From: a virus
Direction: 5' to 3' (one strand)
DNA length: 64,000 nucleotides
IMG/VR virus record: IMGVR_UViG_3300003937_000144
Span: 30,020 to 94,019 of that record
This document shows positions 51,738-59,658 of the stretch, in pieces; the first letter of the stretch is position 1; each line of letters opens with the position of its first letter. The notes beneath the pieces are model-generated. The model saw only the letters and a list, made by a program, of their open reading frames with translations. It did no database searches and was not told the origin of the DNA. A program made the translations under genes and the position numbers.

Positions 51738-52373
51738 ATGGAAGCAAGAACAAAATATAAATTACCGACACATGGTGAATTAAAGCATATCGATATAGAT
51801 CTTGATAAGCTTCAAGCAGCAACAGATAAATTAGCTGCCGAATATGTCGATGTCAAGACCGCTAATAAAATGTTATGTGATAATCATATGGCATTGAGTA
51901 AATCTGTATACGATAACTTTATGCAAATAAACTTAACTGAATTTGGTGGTGATAAAGAATTAAAATATACAGATAGTATAAAAGAGCGTCTTCGTAGAGG
52001 TGAAGAAAAATTATATAATAAGCCTAACGACAAATATATAGGAAGTTACTTTGAAGAAATAACTAGCCAATTTAAATGTGATAAGATGAGAGTTCGTATC
52101 ACTAAACTTGATCCTGGTACTGATGTACCTATGCATATTGACTATGACCCTACCTATGCAACTAGAGTTGTCATACCAGTATACACAAACCCTAAAGTTA
52201 AAAATAGATTTAAGGTTAGAGGTGAAGAAGTTGAAACACATTTAGAAGCAGGCAAAGCATATTTCTTTAATACCGGTTTTGCTCATGGAGTATTTAATGA
52301 GAGTGATGAACCACGTATAGCCTTTATGTTTAGCTTAGATGGACAAGATGATATAACTGATATAAAATTATAA
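51738..52373 (+). CDS. Aspartyl/asparaginyl beta-hydroxylase-like oxygenase
   Basis: The 211-residue protein has the cupin-type core of the Asp/Asn hydroxylase family: H133-I-D135 in VPMHIDYDPTYATRVVIPVY, then HLEAGKAYFFNTGFAHGVFN with H183 and R193 in EPRIAFMFSL. All three iron ligands and the 2OG Arg are present, so it should be active. The N-terminal 110 residues are helical and may bind the substrate. Known members hydroxylate protein side chains or free amino acids. It starts a transcription unit (late promoter five bases upstream) and is followed by another oxygenase after one base. Confidence 0.8.
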   Translation: MEARTKYKLPTHGELKHIDIDLDKLQAATDKLAAEYVDVKTANKMLCDNHMALSKSVYDNFMQINLTEFGGDKELKYTDSIKERLRRGEEKLYNKPNDKYIGSYFEEITSQFKCDKMRVRITKLDPGTDVPMHIDYDPTYATRVVIPVYTNPKVKNRFKVRGEEVETHLEAGKAYFFNTGFAHGVFNESDEPRIAFMFSLDGQDDITDIKL

Positions 52374-52374
52374 T

Positions 52375-53022
52375 ATGAATTTAGATATTGAGCACTACGT
52401 CTATAAGGCGAAATGGATTGACGACTCTATTTGTGATGAAGCCATTAAAGTACTTAATGAGGAAAACACCTGGCTACCATTCCCTAAAGATGTAATCAAT
52501 GCATATCCCGATGCTCCAAGAGCACAAGACGGTATTAAAGGATCTACACTCAGTATTGATTGGGCACAATTCTTAGGTGATCCTAGTATACCTGAACAAG
52601 ATAGAAATTATGGTTTAGCCCATTTAAAAAATCAAGATGTATTAAATAAAGTTAGATCTTGTATGAAGGCAGGATTAGATAATTATATTCACGAATATAT
52701 GAAGGACATAGAGTGGTATGATTACTATACAGACTTTACTGATCCTAAATTTATGAAGTATACTGAAAGTAATGACATGATGGAACATTGCGATCATGTA
52801 AGATATATATTTGATGGTAAAAAGAAAGGCATTCCTACAGTTTCTATTGTAGGTAATTTAGGTGATGACTTTGAAGGTGGTGCAATAAGATTTTGGGATA
52901 AGACAGATTACTATATGAAAAAAGGTGAGCTAATGTTTTTTCCTAGTAATTTTTTGTATCCTCATAGGGTTAGAACAACAACTAAAGGTTTAAGATATTC
53001 TCTTGTGAGTTGGGTATGGTAA
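52375..53022 (+). CDS. Prolyl-4-hydroxylase-type 2OG oxygenase
   Basis: This protein of 215 residues has H138-C-D140 (MMEHCDHVRYIF), GGAIRFWDK and the closing FPSNFLYPHRVRTTTKGLRY with H197 and R207, the canonical iron and 2OG ligands of the P4H family. Members hydroxylate proline or other residues in proteins, or free substrates. It lies between the Asp hydroxylase-like gene (one-base gap) and the TauD-like cluster, whose first ATG overlaps its end by 7 bases. Confidence 0.8.
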   Translation: MNLDIEHYVYKAKWIDDSICDEAIKVLNEENTWLPFPKDVINAYPDAPRAQDGIKGSTLSIDWAQFLGDPSIPEQDRNYGLAHLKNQDVLNKVRSCMKAGLDNYIHEYMKDIEWYDYYTDFTDPKFMKYTESNDMMEHCDHVRYIFDGKKKGIPTVSIVGNLGDDFEGGAIRFWDKTDYYMKKGELMFFPSNFLYPHRVRTTTKGLRYSLVSWVW

Positions 53023-53834
53023 ATATATTAGATTATACTGACAAGCAGTTTAAAGAATTAGCAAAGAAAATTATTCAAGATGGTTCAGTAGTACTCCATG
53101 ACCAAAACCTAACACGAGAACAACACGTTGAAGCATGTGCACGTTTTGGTGAACTCGAGAAACAAAGTTATTGGATGAATCCTAAAGACACCCCTGAAAT
53201 TAGTATTGTATCTGGTCAAGTTGACAAAGAGGGTAATGCTATTGGTATGTTCAGAGATCAGGAATTAGAGTGGCATGTTAATGGTGCAGGTAGACATAAG
53301 TTAACAGAATATTGTGTATCATTATATTGTGTAGAGGAATGTGTAGATACTGTATTATCAATATGTAATTGGACTGATATGTTTGCTGATCTATCCGAAG
53401 AACAAAAAGATTATTATAGAAGCATTGATGTTCATTTAGATGGAGCAGGTGTAAGCTTATGGCCCAATAGTAATTATAGAGGTAGAGAGGGTGAGTTTAA
53501 TGTAAGCAATGAATATTATAAAGAAGTTATTCAAGATGATGATAGACGACCACTTGTTGGTAAGCACCCAATAGATGGTAGAGAATATCTATATTTTCTA
53601 ATTCAATATTTAAAAGAAGCATATATAGGTGATAAGCAATTAGACATCGATGAATTTTATGCTGACCTATGGCCGAAAGTATTTAGGTCGAAGTATATGT
53701 TTCATCATGTATTCAGGAGAGGTGACCTACTCTTTATGGACCAATTACACACAATACATAGGAGATCGCCGATACACTTTATGGACAGAATGTTATGGAG
53801 GACAGCGTTTGACTACTCAAATATTAAATTTTAG
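53016..53834 (+). CDS. TauD-like 2OG oxygenase with HxN site, copy 2
   Basis: From the ATG at 53016 the protein has 272 residues. LDYTDKQFKELAKKIIQDGS begins the TauD-type fold. H87-V-N89 in LEWHVNGAGRHK is the altered first iron motif, RRPLVGKHPIDGREYLYF the middle segment, and LLFMDQLHTIHRRSP (H245 or H248, R249/R250) the distal motif. It is the first of three tandem paralogues with the same order. The last codons double as the ribosome-binding site and start of the next copy. Whether it binds iron without the Asp, as halogenase-type relatives do with other residues, is unknown. Confidence 0.75.
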   Translation: MVNILDYTDKQFKELAKKIIQDGSVVLHDQNLTREQHVEACARFGELEKQSYWMNPKDTPEISIVSGQVDKEGNAIGMFRDQELEWHVNGAGRHKLTEYCVSLYCVEECVDTVLSICNWTDMFADLSEEQKDYYRSIDVHLDGAGVSLWPNSNYRGREGEFNVSNEYYKEVIQDDDRRPLVGKHPIDGREYLYFLIQYLKEAYIGDKQLDIDEFYADLWPKVFRSKYMFHHVFRRGDLLFMDQLHTIHRRSPIHFMDRMLWRTAFDYSNIKF

Positions 53835-54639
53835 TGATGAACAATTAAAAGACTTAGCTGAAGAACTTATTGCAAAGGGCCATGTTATACTTTACGATCA
53901 GGTTATGACCATGGACCAATATGTTGAAGTGTGTAATCGCATAGGTAATTGTGAGTATTATAATTACTTTATGAATCCACCTGAAAGGCCAGAGATTAGT
54001 TTTGTGTCAGGTGAGAGAGATGAGAACGGTAAAGTCTTAGGTGTCTTTGGTGATAGCGAATTACAGTGGCATGCAAATGGTGTAGCTCGTCATAAGTTTG
54101 ACCAAATAATTGTATCATTATATTGTGTAGAGGAATGTATAGACACAGTGCTTTCTATATGTAATCAATGTGATGCGTTTGCTGAATTATCTGAAAGAGA
54201 TAAGGAAAGATTTAGAAAGATTGATATACAGCTTGATGATAAAAAAGATGCTATATATAAAATGTCTGACCATGATTTACCTGATCATCCAGCAAGAGAA
54301 CGTGAAATTAAAACTGGCGCTGAATTTTATAAAGAAGATGTAGATAGACGGCCTTTAGTAGGTAAGCATCCGATAGATGGTAGAGAATATTTATATTTTA
54401 TGGTACCATATATAGTTGGTGCATTTGAGAATGGAGAACGAATTAATCATGAAGCTTTATATGAAGAACTATGGGAAAAGTTATTTAATTCAAGAAATAT
54501 GAAACATCATGTATTTAGGAAAGGCGATTTATTGCTTATGGACCAGTTACATACAACTCATAGGAGATCGCCCGTTAAAAGAAAAATAAGAAAATTATGG
54601 AGGTGTGCATTTGACTATTCAAATATCGACTTTACCTAG
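53809..54639 (+). CDS. TauD-like 2OG oxygenase with HxN site, copy 3
   Basis: The frame is open from 53650, but the sequence before 53809 is only the neighbouring gene in another frame. I choose the TTG at 53809: GGAGG (53797-53801) lies seven bases upstream, and the protein then starts LTTQILNFSDEQLKDLAEEL, which aligns with the start of copies 2 and 4. It has 276 residues, H88-A-N90 in LQWHANGVARHK, RRPLVGKHPIDGREYLYF and LLLMDQLHTTHRRSP. The pattern of a TTG start nested in the upstream copy repeats at the next gene. Confidence 0.75.
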   Translation: MTTQILNFSDEQLKDLAEELIAKGHVILYDQVMTMDQYVEVCNRIGNCEYYNYFMNPPERPEISFVSGERDENGKVLGVFGDSELQWHANGVARHKFDQIIVSLYCVEECIDTVLSICNQCDAFAELSERDKERFRKIDIQLDDKKDAIYKMSDHDLPDHPAREREIKTGAEFYKEDVDRRPLVGKHPIDGREYLYFMVPYIVGAFENGERINHEALYEELWEKLFNSRNMKHHVFRKGDLLLMDQLHTTHRRSPVKRKIRKLWRCAFDYSNIDFT

Positions 54640-55402
54640 AGATAGACTTAAGTGGGAACTAACTAAAACCCAAATAGCAGGTCATAGTATATGGTATGAC
54701 CAAGGATTAGATGCTAATGGTTTAACAGAATTCATGAATTCAATTGGTGAATGTGAATGCCCTGACCTATTCATGAACCCTAAGAATACACCTGAGATCT
54801 TTATAGTCACTGGTAAGAAGGATAAGCATGGTAAGAAGCTTGGCATGTTTGGTGATACTGAACTTGGTTGGCACTCTAATGGTAACTCAAGACACAACGT
54901 TGATAAAATATTAATTGCTTTATATTGCGTTGAAGAAGATGATAATACTTGTTTGTCTATATGTAATACAACTCGACCATTCCAGGCTTTAACAGATGAA
55001 CAACAAGAATACTATAGAGATATTACAATTAAACTCAAATTTAAAAATAATACTATATATAATTTAGAAGAAGGTGATCCAGAATTAGAATTCATGGAAG
55101 CTAGCAAAGGATCTATACGTAAATTAATAGGTAGGCATCCACATACTGGCCAAGAGTATTTCTATTTTCCATATCATTTTATAGAGAGAGTTTGGTATAA
55201 GAAAAAGAAAATTGACGGTAATAAACTTATACAAGAGTTGAAGCAGGTTATATTTAAATCACAATACCAAACACATCACATATTTAAAAAGGGCGATCTA
55301 TTATTAATGGATCAATTTACTTCGTTACATAGGAGGACTCCAGTGTATGACAATAATAGATTACTATGGAGAGTTGCCTGTGACTATAGGAAGATAATGT
55401 GA
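54611..55402 (+). CDS. TauD-like 2OG oxygenase with HxN site, copy 4
   Basis: I choose the TTG at 54611 (LTIQISTLPRDRL), with GGAGG at 54599-54603 seven bases upstream, exactly as in copy 3; a GTG at 54605 is possible too. The protein has 263 residues with H88-S-N90 in LGWHSNGNSRHN, GRHPHTGQEYFYFPYHF and LLLMDQFTSLHRRTP. It is the most divergent of the tandem set. The GTG start of the flavin reductase overlaps its stop codon. Confidence 0.75.
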   Translation: MTIQISTLPRDRLKWELTKTQIAGHSIWYDQGLDANGLTEFMNSIGECECPDLFMNPKNTPEIFIVTGKKDKHGKKLGMFGDTELGWHSNGNSRHNVDKILIALYCVEEDDNTCLSICNTTRPFQALTDEQQEYYRDITIKLKFKNNTIYNLEEGDPELEFMEASKGSIRKLIGRHPHTGQEYFYFPYHFIERVWYKKKKIDGNKLIQELKQVIFKSQYQTHHIFKKGDLLLMDQFTSLHRRTPVYDNNRLLWRVACDYRKIM

Positions 55403-56064
55403 AAAAAATAGTTGCTGTAGCATTTAGTTATGCAGAAAATTCTATGAACATGAGAGGCTTAACCCTCATGGATGAATTGTTATTTTTTGATGGCCAATAT
55501 GATATGAATGATTTTAATATGCCTCTTTGTAATTCAAATAAATCAGATGGAAATGTTCCAGAAGGTGTGAATAAATTCATAAAGGTTATGAGAGATGCTG
55601 ACATATTAGTGTTTGCTATACCTGAAGCTACAGGACATTATGCGGCTGCGTTCAAGAATGCAATGGATTGGTTAATATGTGAGTCTAAGTTTAATAGTGA
55701 TATTGCAGTTGATGGTGCATTTTATAATAAACCAGTATGGGTTGTAACATTCACTCCTGTGATTCCCGCGGTAACTCCGGGTGAAAGTTATGAGATAGGT
55801 GCTGGAGGCCGACACTTTGAAATGACAAGACACCTATTAAATGAGAAGATGGGTGGAGCTGTGCATCAAGAGATGTTTGTGTTTAATGATGGATGGCAAC
55901 ATTGCAGACCAGGAAATGTTGATTGGGTAAGAGATGCTTGTAATGAAATACTAAGAGCAATAGATTTTGATCCTGGTGAAAGGGCACCATCATATTCTAT
56001 GAAGGATAGACCAGTAAAGTGGCTTAAACGATACGAAGAGTGGGATGCTTCATGGAAGGAATAG
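55399..56064 (+). CDS. NAD(P)H-dependent FMN reductase-like flavoprotein
   Basis: This protein of 221 residues follows the flavodoxin-like FMN reductase plan. The first strand is KKIVAVAFSYAENSMNMRGL, then MRDADILVFAIPEATGHYAA and AFKNAMDWLICESK, the analogue of the P-E-Y-N-G ... LKNAIDW motif. FTPVIPAVTPGESYEIGAGG follows strand four. It could supply electrons or reduced flavin to radical-SAM or oxygenase partners. The start is GTG at 55399, overlapping the stop of the previous gene by four bases. Confidence 0.75.
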   Translation: MKKIVAVAFSYAENSMNMRGLTLMDELLFFDGQYDMNDFNMPLCNSNKSDGNVPEGVNKFIKVMRDADILVFAIPEATGHYAAAFKNAMDWLICESKFNSDIAVDGAFYNKPVWVVTFTPVIPAVTPGESYEIGAGGRHFEMTRHLLNEKMGGAVHQEMFVFNDGWQHCRPGNVDWVRDACNEILRAIDFDPGERAPSYSMKDRPVKWLKRYEEWDASWKE

Positions 56065-56630
56065 CCGAATACATTAATGTCGATTATAATAAAGAGTATC
56101 TAATACGAAAGCATAACGATGCGCGCGGTGCACATGGTAAAGAGTATATCGAATGTGGAACCGAATCTCACATCCTTAGAGATAACCCAGACTATTACAG
56201 ACAATGGGATCATATACTTACAATCATGTGTGGTGTTCATATAGGTATGTGCGAACATGGTACAGGTTTTAATTTAAATGGAACTCTAAAAGCCGGGGTA
56301 CCGCCCCATATAGATTTTGATGATAGAGAAGGTAATGGATTTAATTTATTATTACCTATGTTTGGTATAGCTAAGATTAATATATACGAAACCATACCTA
56401 GTCAATTAGAATTTAGACATGGCATGACCCATTGGAATATGTTACAAGATAAATATCCACCAAGAAAGATAGGTGAAATAGTTGTAGATAAGCCTGTCTT
56501 ATTAGATACAATGTACTTACATGATGTACAAGTAATCGATGCGCCTCGTGCAATATTTTGTGTTGCTTGGAGAGGTATAAATAAGACATATAATGAATTT
56601 AAAGACCATGCCGAAAAAACACTTACCTGA
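56052..56630 (+). CDS. Cupin-type Fe/2OG oxygenase-like protein
   Basis: From the ATG at 56052 the protein has 192 residues. H86-I-D88 in VPPHIDFDDREGNGFNLLLP and H157 with R166 in MYLHDVQVIDAPRAIFCVAW give a complete HxD...H...R set on a cupin-like core. The fold resembles the Asp/Asn hydroxylase group. The upstream GTG at 56040 would add four residues. It overlaps the flavin reductase by 13 bases and the methyltransferase by 38 bases. Confidence 0.65.
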   Translation: MEGIAEYINVDYNKEYLIRKHNDARGAHGKEYIECGTESHILRDNPDYYRQWDHILTIMCGVHIGMCEHGTGFNLNGTLKAGVPPHIDFDDREGNGFNLLLPMFGIAKINIYETIPSQLEFRHGMTHWNMLQDKYPPRKIGEIVVDKPVLLDTMYLHDVQVIDAPRAIFCVAWRGINKTYNEFKDHAEKTLT

Positions 56631-58032
56631 TCCAGAAAAGTATGAGCTAGGCGAGCCATATACCCATCTAGGAATACCATTCCCAAGGTTACCTGCTACC
56701 TTTGAAAAGAATTCAGTTCCATTAAAAGAAGATTACAAAATGAGATCTATGGATTACTTAGATACTCCTGAAGCTTATTCGTTATTTGAAAAGCAAGCTG
56801 ACCTTATAATTGAAAATGGTTGGAAGGGTATTATTGATGTTGGTTGTAGACATGGTCCAGTAGTTGATATATTAATGGATAAAGGATATACTGATTTCAA
56901 CTATATGGGATTTGATACATCTGCTCAACCTATTGAATATGCTCAAGAGACATGGCAAGAGTTTGATAATATAGAATATCGTGTTATGTCTTGGAATGAA
57001 TTTGCGCCAGCTGGTGCAAGCAAAGGTCATAAGCAGCTTGGTCAAAACAATAAGAAAGAAACTGATGAGGAATGGTGGTCTAGAGCCGGTGTTAAATTCA
57101 AAGTAGACTTCCATGTTGATGTTATGATATGGTCAGGCGTTTTATTATATGAACCAACATATCATTTATGGTTCTTTCATAATATGCATAATGCGTATGG
57201 TGCACAAAATGCAATTATACAAGAACCTTTAAAAGACCAAAGGCCAGAATGCTGGAGAGAAGATTTAGAATTAAATACTATTGAGCATAGACTTCATATG
57301 TATAAAACTAAATATTATGAATATGAATCTTGGGAATTTGATTTAGATATATTTAGTGGTAGAAGAATAATATCACGTGTTAAATTATGGCAGGATGGTG
57401 ATTCTAAATGGGAAGATTGGGTAGATACTCATGGTCAGCTAGCCGCTAATCCACACACTGAGATACTTCCATCAGGCTATAAAGTAATACCATATATATT
57501 TCGAGGTAAATTAAATTTTGAATTAAGCCAAAGGGATCAGACTTTATGTCAAGTAGCTTTAGAGAAAATGTTTAAAGAGAGACATAGTCATAGGTTAGCA
57601 GATAATTATAGCAGAGATAAATTGCATTTAGGCAAAATGTATATGTACAACTTTGTATTTGATGGTGATGAACCAGTCTTCTGCTCGGGTGTACAAAATG
57701 TTACTGATAAAGTTGTTAGAGTATTCTCTAGATACTTTGCTTTTGAAAAGTATAAGACAGATGGCACCACACTATTAGAGAAGAATGACAACTTTGAAGA
57801 ATTACAATATGCTATGCATTGGATCCGTGATAGAATTATATTTTGGAGTAGAGATAAATCTCCTAAGTTCTTTGAAAGGTTAAAAGTTAAAAATGAATTG
57901 TTTTCAGAGTGGACTGTACATCCTACAAAGATTAATATAATCTATCCTAATAATGAACAATATATATTTTATACACCAAAGGTTCCAGCTGAATGGTGGA
58001 AAAATGGTAACTATGATGGATTTTTTAAATGA
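56593..58032 (+). CDS. Two-domain methyltransferase-like protein
   Basis: This 479-residue protein has a class I SAM-binding motif near residue 80 (GIIDVGCRHGPVVDILMDKG, then YMGFDTSAQPIEYAQETW). VDVMIWSGVLLYEPTYHLWF fits motif IV of the catalytic domain. From about residue 300 a second part of unknown type follows (KMYMYNFVFDGDEPVFCSGV, ending with VPAEWWKNGNYDGFFK). An ATG at 56608 is an equally good start. It overlaps the next gene by four bases. The substrate is unknown. Confidence 0.65.
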   Translation: MNLKTMPKKHLPDPEKYELGEPYTHLGIPFPRLPATFEKNSVPLKEDYKMRSMDYLDTPEAYSLFEKQADLIIENGWKGIIDVGCRHGPVVDILMDKGYTDFNYMGFDTSAQPIEYAQETWQEFDNIEYRVMSWNEFAPAGASKGHKQLGQNNKKETDEEWWSRAGVKFKVDFHVDVMIWSGVLLYEPTYHLWFFHNMHNAYGAQNAIIQEPLKDQRPECWREDLELNTIEHRLHMYKTKYYEYESWEFDLDIFSGRRIISRVKLWQDGDSKWEDWVDTHGQLAANPHTEILPSGYKVIPYIFRGKLNFELSQRDQTLCQVALEKMFKERHSHRLADNYSRDKLHLGKMYMYNFVFDGDEPVFCSGVQNVTDKVVRVFSRYFAFEKYKTDGTTLLEKNDNFEELQYAMHWIRDRIIFWSRDKSPKFFERLKVKNELFSEWTVHPTKINIIYPNNEQYIFYTPKVPAEWWKNGNYDGFFK

Positions 58033-59090
58033 AGTTCTATGTTAACGGCACCCGTCGAGGGTTAGGCAAATATATCTATGATAGATTGAATGTAGTCGAG
58101 ACTCTTGAAGAATGTGATGTATTCATTAATTGTAAGCATGATGGATTCCTTCAGGTGGACTTATTATATAAAGCTTGTGAATTAGGCAAGAGAGTTATCA
58201 ACATAGGTTCATATGCATCTGACTGGATATTCCATCCACAACAAAAGAAATATACTTATGCTATTGAGAAGAAAGCATTAAGAGATGCTAACTCACAACT
58301 GTTTGATAATGGTTATAATACTACATGTTTAAACTTAGGTTATTTGGATAGTGAGAGTGTAGAACATATCACATCAAATAAGATGACACATAGATCTGTT
58401 GTAAATAATATTGAATGGATACTCACACATCCTCATCGTGTAAAAGAAATAACTATAACACCTAATGAATCAAAGAAAGAAAATAAGTACAATGACCAGG
58501 TCGTTAAAGAAATAGGAACTCTAGCATATGATGAACGTATAACAATATCAGATAACCTACGTGACTATTCAACCATGTATGCTAACTGTTATAAACAATT
58601 ACACCAGTTCGGTCAATATGATTTAGAAAAGGTTAGAGCTGAAGTAGCTGTGTTATTAGAGGCACATGAATTACATGATAATCAAATTATGTTACAATCA
58701 TTGGATGGTAAAGACTTCTATACTGGTATCACTCAAGTAAGTAAGATCCCTGAGGGTATAGTTGAGAATGATTTTGATAAGCTCAACGTTCATGAGGATT
58801 CAGAGATAGCTAGATTCATAAATGATTTAGGTATAACAAGGGCAAGATTACTTGTCTTACCTGAGAAAACTTGTTATACATTCCATTTTGATCCGACTTC
58901 ACGAATACATTTAGTGGTAAAAACAAATGAATGGGCCTTTATGGCTGATGAAAAGTGGAGATTATTCCATATGCCTGATGATGGTTATCCATGGTATGTT
59001 GACACTACATATCCACACACCGCAATTAACTCAGCACTTGAAGACCGCATACATATAATGGGTCGTGCACCGCAAAAACCTTATAAATAG
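58029..59090 (+). CDS. Fusion of SDR-like domain and Asp/Asn hydroxylase-like domain
   Basis: Residues 1-150 look like a short-chain dehydrogenase: YVNGTRRGLGKYIYDRL is the TGxxxGxG nucleotide loop in altered form, CDVFINCKHDG fits the NAG region, and Y77-AIE-K81 is the YxxxK catalytic pair. Residues 200-353 carry H286-F-D288, H330 and R340 (CYTFHFDPTSRIHLVV, then TTYPHTAINSALEDRIHIMG), a complete hydroxylase set. One chain could thus oxidise and hydroxylate the same substrate. It ends at the late promoter of the lipoprotein gene (the TAG is partly in the box). Confidence 0.65.
   Translation: MKFYVNGTRRGLGKYIYDRLNVVETLEECDVFINCKHDGFLQVDLLYKACELGKRVINIGSYASDWIFHPQQKKYTYAIEKKALRDANSQLFDNGYNTTCLNLGYLDSESVEHITSNKMTHRSVVNNIEWILTHPHRVKEITITPNESKKENKYNDQVVKEIGTLAYDERITISDNLRDYSTMYANCYKQLHQFGQYDLEKVRAEVAVLLEAHELHDNQIMLQSLDGKDFYTGITQVSKIPEGIVENDFDKLNVHEDSEIARFINDLGITRARLLVLPEKTCYTFHFDPTSRIHLVVKTNEWAFMADEKWRLFHMPDDGYPWYVDTTYPHTAINSALEDRIHIMGRAPQKPYK
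59082..59089 (+). promoter_or_regulatory. T4-type late promoter TATAAATA
   Basis: A perfect box overlapping the last codons of the SDR-hydroxylase gene, exactly five bases before the ATG at 59095. Confidence 0.85.
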
Positions 59091-59094
59091 AAAT

Positions 59095-59541
59095 ATGATT
59101 GAGAAAATACTAGCGGGGACTCTCGCACTTTCGGTAGGTGGATGTAGCATGTTAGGCGGTTTCAACGCACTAGATCCCAAAAACCTTATTAAGACAGCAG
59201 CAACAACTGGTGTCACATACGTAATAGCAGGCCCCTTAGCAGCCGCGGGCAATGCTGCAACATCTATAGCAGTTGATTCAGTTCTACCTGATGACAAACC
59301 TGCAATAGGTGATATTGAGGCTGGAAACGAAGAACAATTGAGGGCATATATGTTTCAAAACCTAACACAAACAGTACTATACGCGGTAATCGGATTCTTA
59401 ATATTTACTAATGTTGTTGGACCATGGGCTGCACAGCGTAGAGCAAAGAGAAAAGCTGAGCAAGTAGCAGAAGACCAACGTCGTAAAGATAAATATGACG
59501 CAATGAAAGCTGAATTAACTGCGCGTCGAAATAAAGAATAG
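59095..59541 (+). CDS. Lipoprotein-like membrane protein, possible unimolecular spanin
   Basis: The protein has 148 residues from the ATG at 59095. It starts MIEKILAGTLALSVGGCSML, a short signal-peptide-like stretch with a possible lipidation Cys at C17 (V-G-G-C is a weak lipobox). A second strong membrane segment lies at residues 93-113 (TVLYAVIGFLIFTNVVGPWA) and a charged, helical tail follows (RRAKRKAEQVAEDQRRKDKY). A lipid-anchored N-terminus plus a C-terminal inner-membrane span is the layout of u-spanins, which fuse inner and outer membranes at lysis. The tail is long for that class, so another two-membrane or inner-membrane protein is possible. An upstream TTG frame start is rejected because a late promoter occupies it. 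Confidence 0.6.
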   Translation: MIEKILAGTLALSVGGCSMLGGFNALDPKNLIKTAATTGVTYVIAGPLAAAGNAATSIAVDSVLPDDKPAIGDIEAGNEEQLRAYMFQNLTQTVLYAVIGFLIFTNVVGPWAAQRRAKRKAEQVAEDQRRKDKYDAMKAELTARRNKE

Positions 59542-59549
59542 TATAAATA
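59542..59549 (+). promoter_or_regulatory. T4-type late promoter TATAAATA
   Basis: A perfect box immediately after the lipoprotein stop codon. The next gene starts 109 bases downstream, the longest leader in the window. Confidence 0.75.
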
Positions 59550-59554
59550 TACTT

Positions 59555-59658
59555 GTAAGTAAGCGAGAATATCGAAATAGTCAGTAACACGGAGAGACAC
59601 TCCAGATCGATCGGTTATGATTGCAATCTTACGTTTTTTTTAACTTAAGGAGAAGTAT
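59555..59658 (+). promoter_or_regulatory. Long 5' leader of the nitroreductase gene
   Basis: About 100 bases between the likely transcript start and the ATG. It holds a small hairpin GGAG (59591-59594) / CTCC (59600-59603), two palindromes (GATCGATC and GATTGCAATC), a run of eight or more T and an AAGGAG ribosome-binding site just before the start. I could not match it to a riboswitch class. Other genes here have almost no leader, so this one may carry regulation. Confidence 0.4.

Noticed and set aside
53650-53808. Long N-terminal extension of the third TauD-like protein
   Set aside because: It is the upstream paralogue read in another frame; a GGAGG site and paralogue alignment place the start at TTG 53809.
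59585-59610. GGAGAG in the nitroreductase leader as a glycine riboswitch
   Set aside because: The other conserved element of that aptamer (ACCGAAGG-like) and its helices are not visible.
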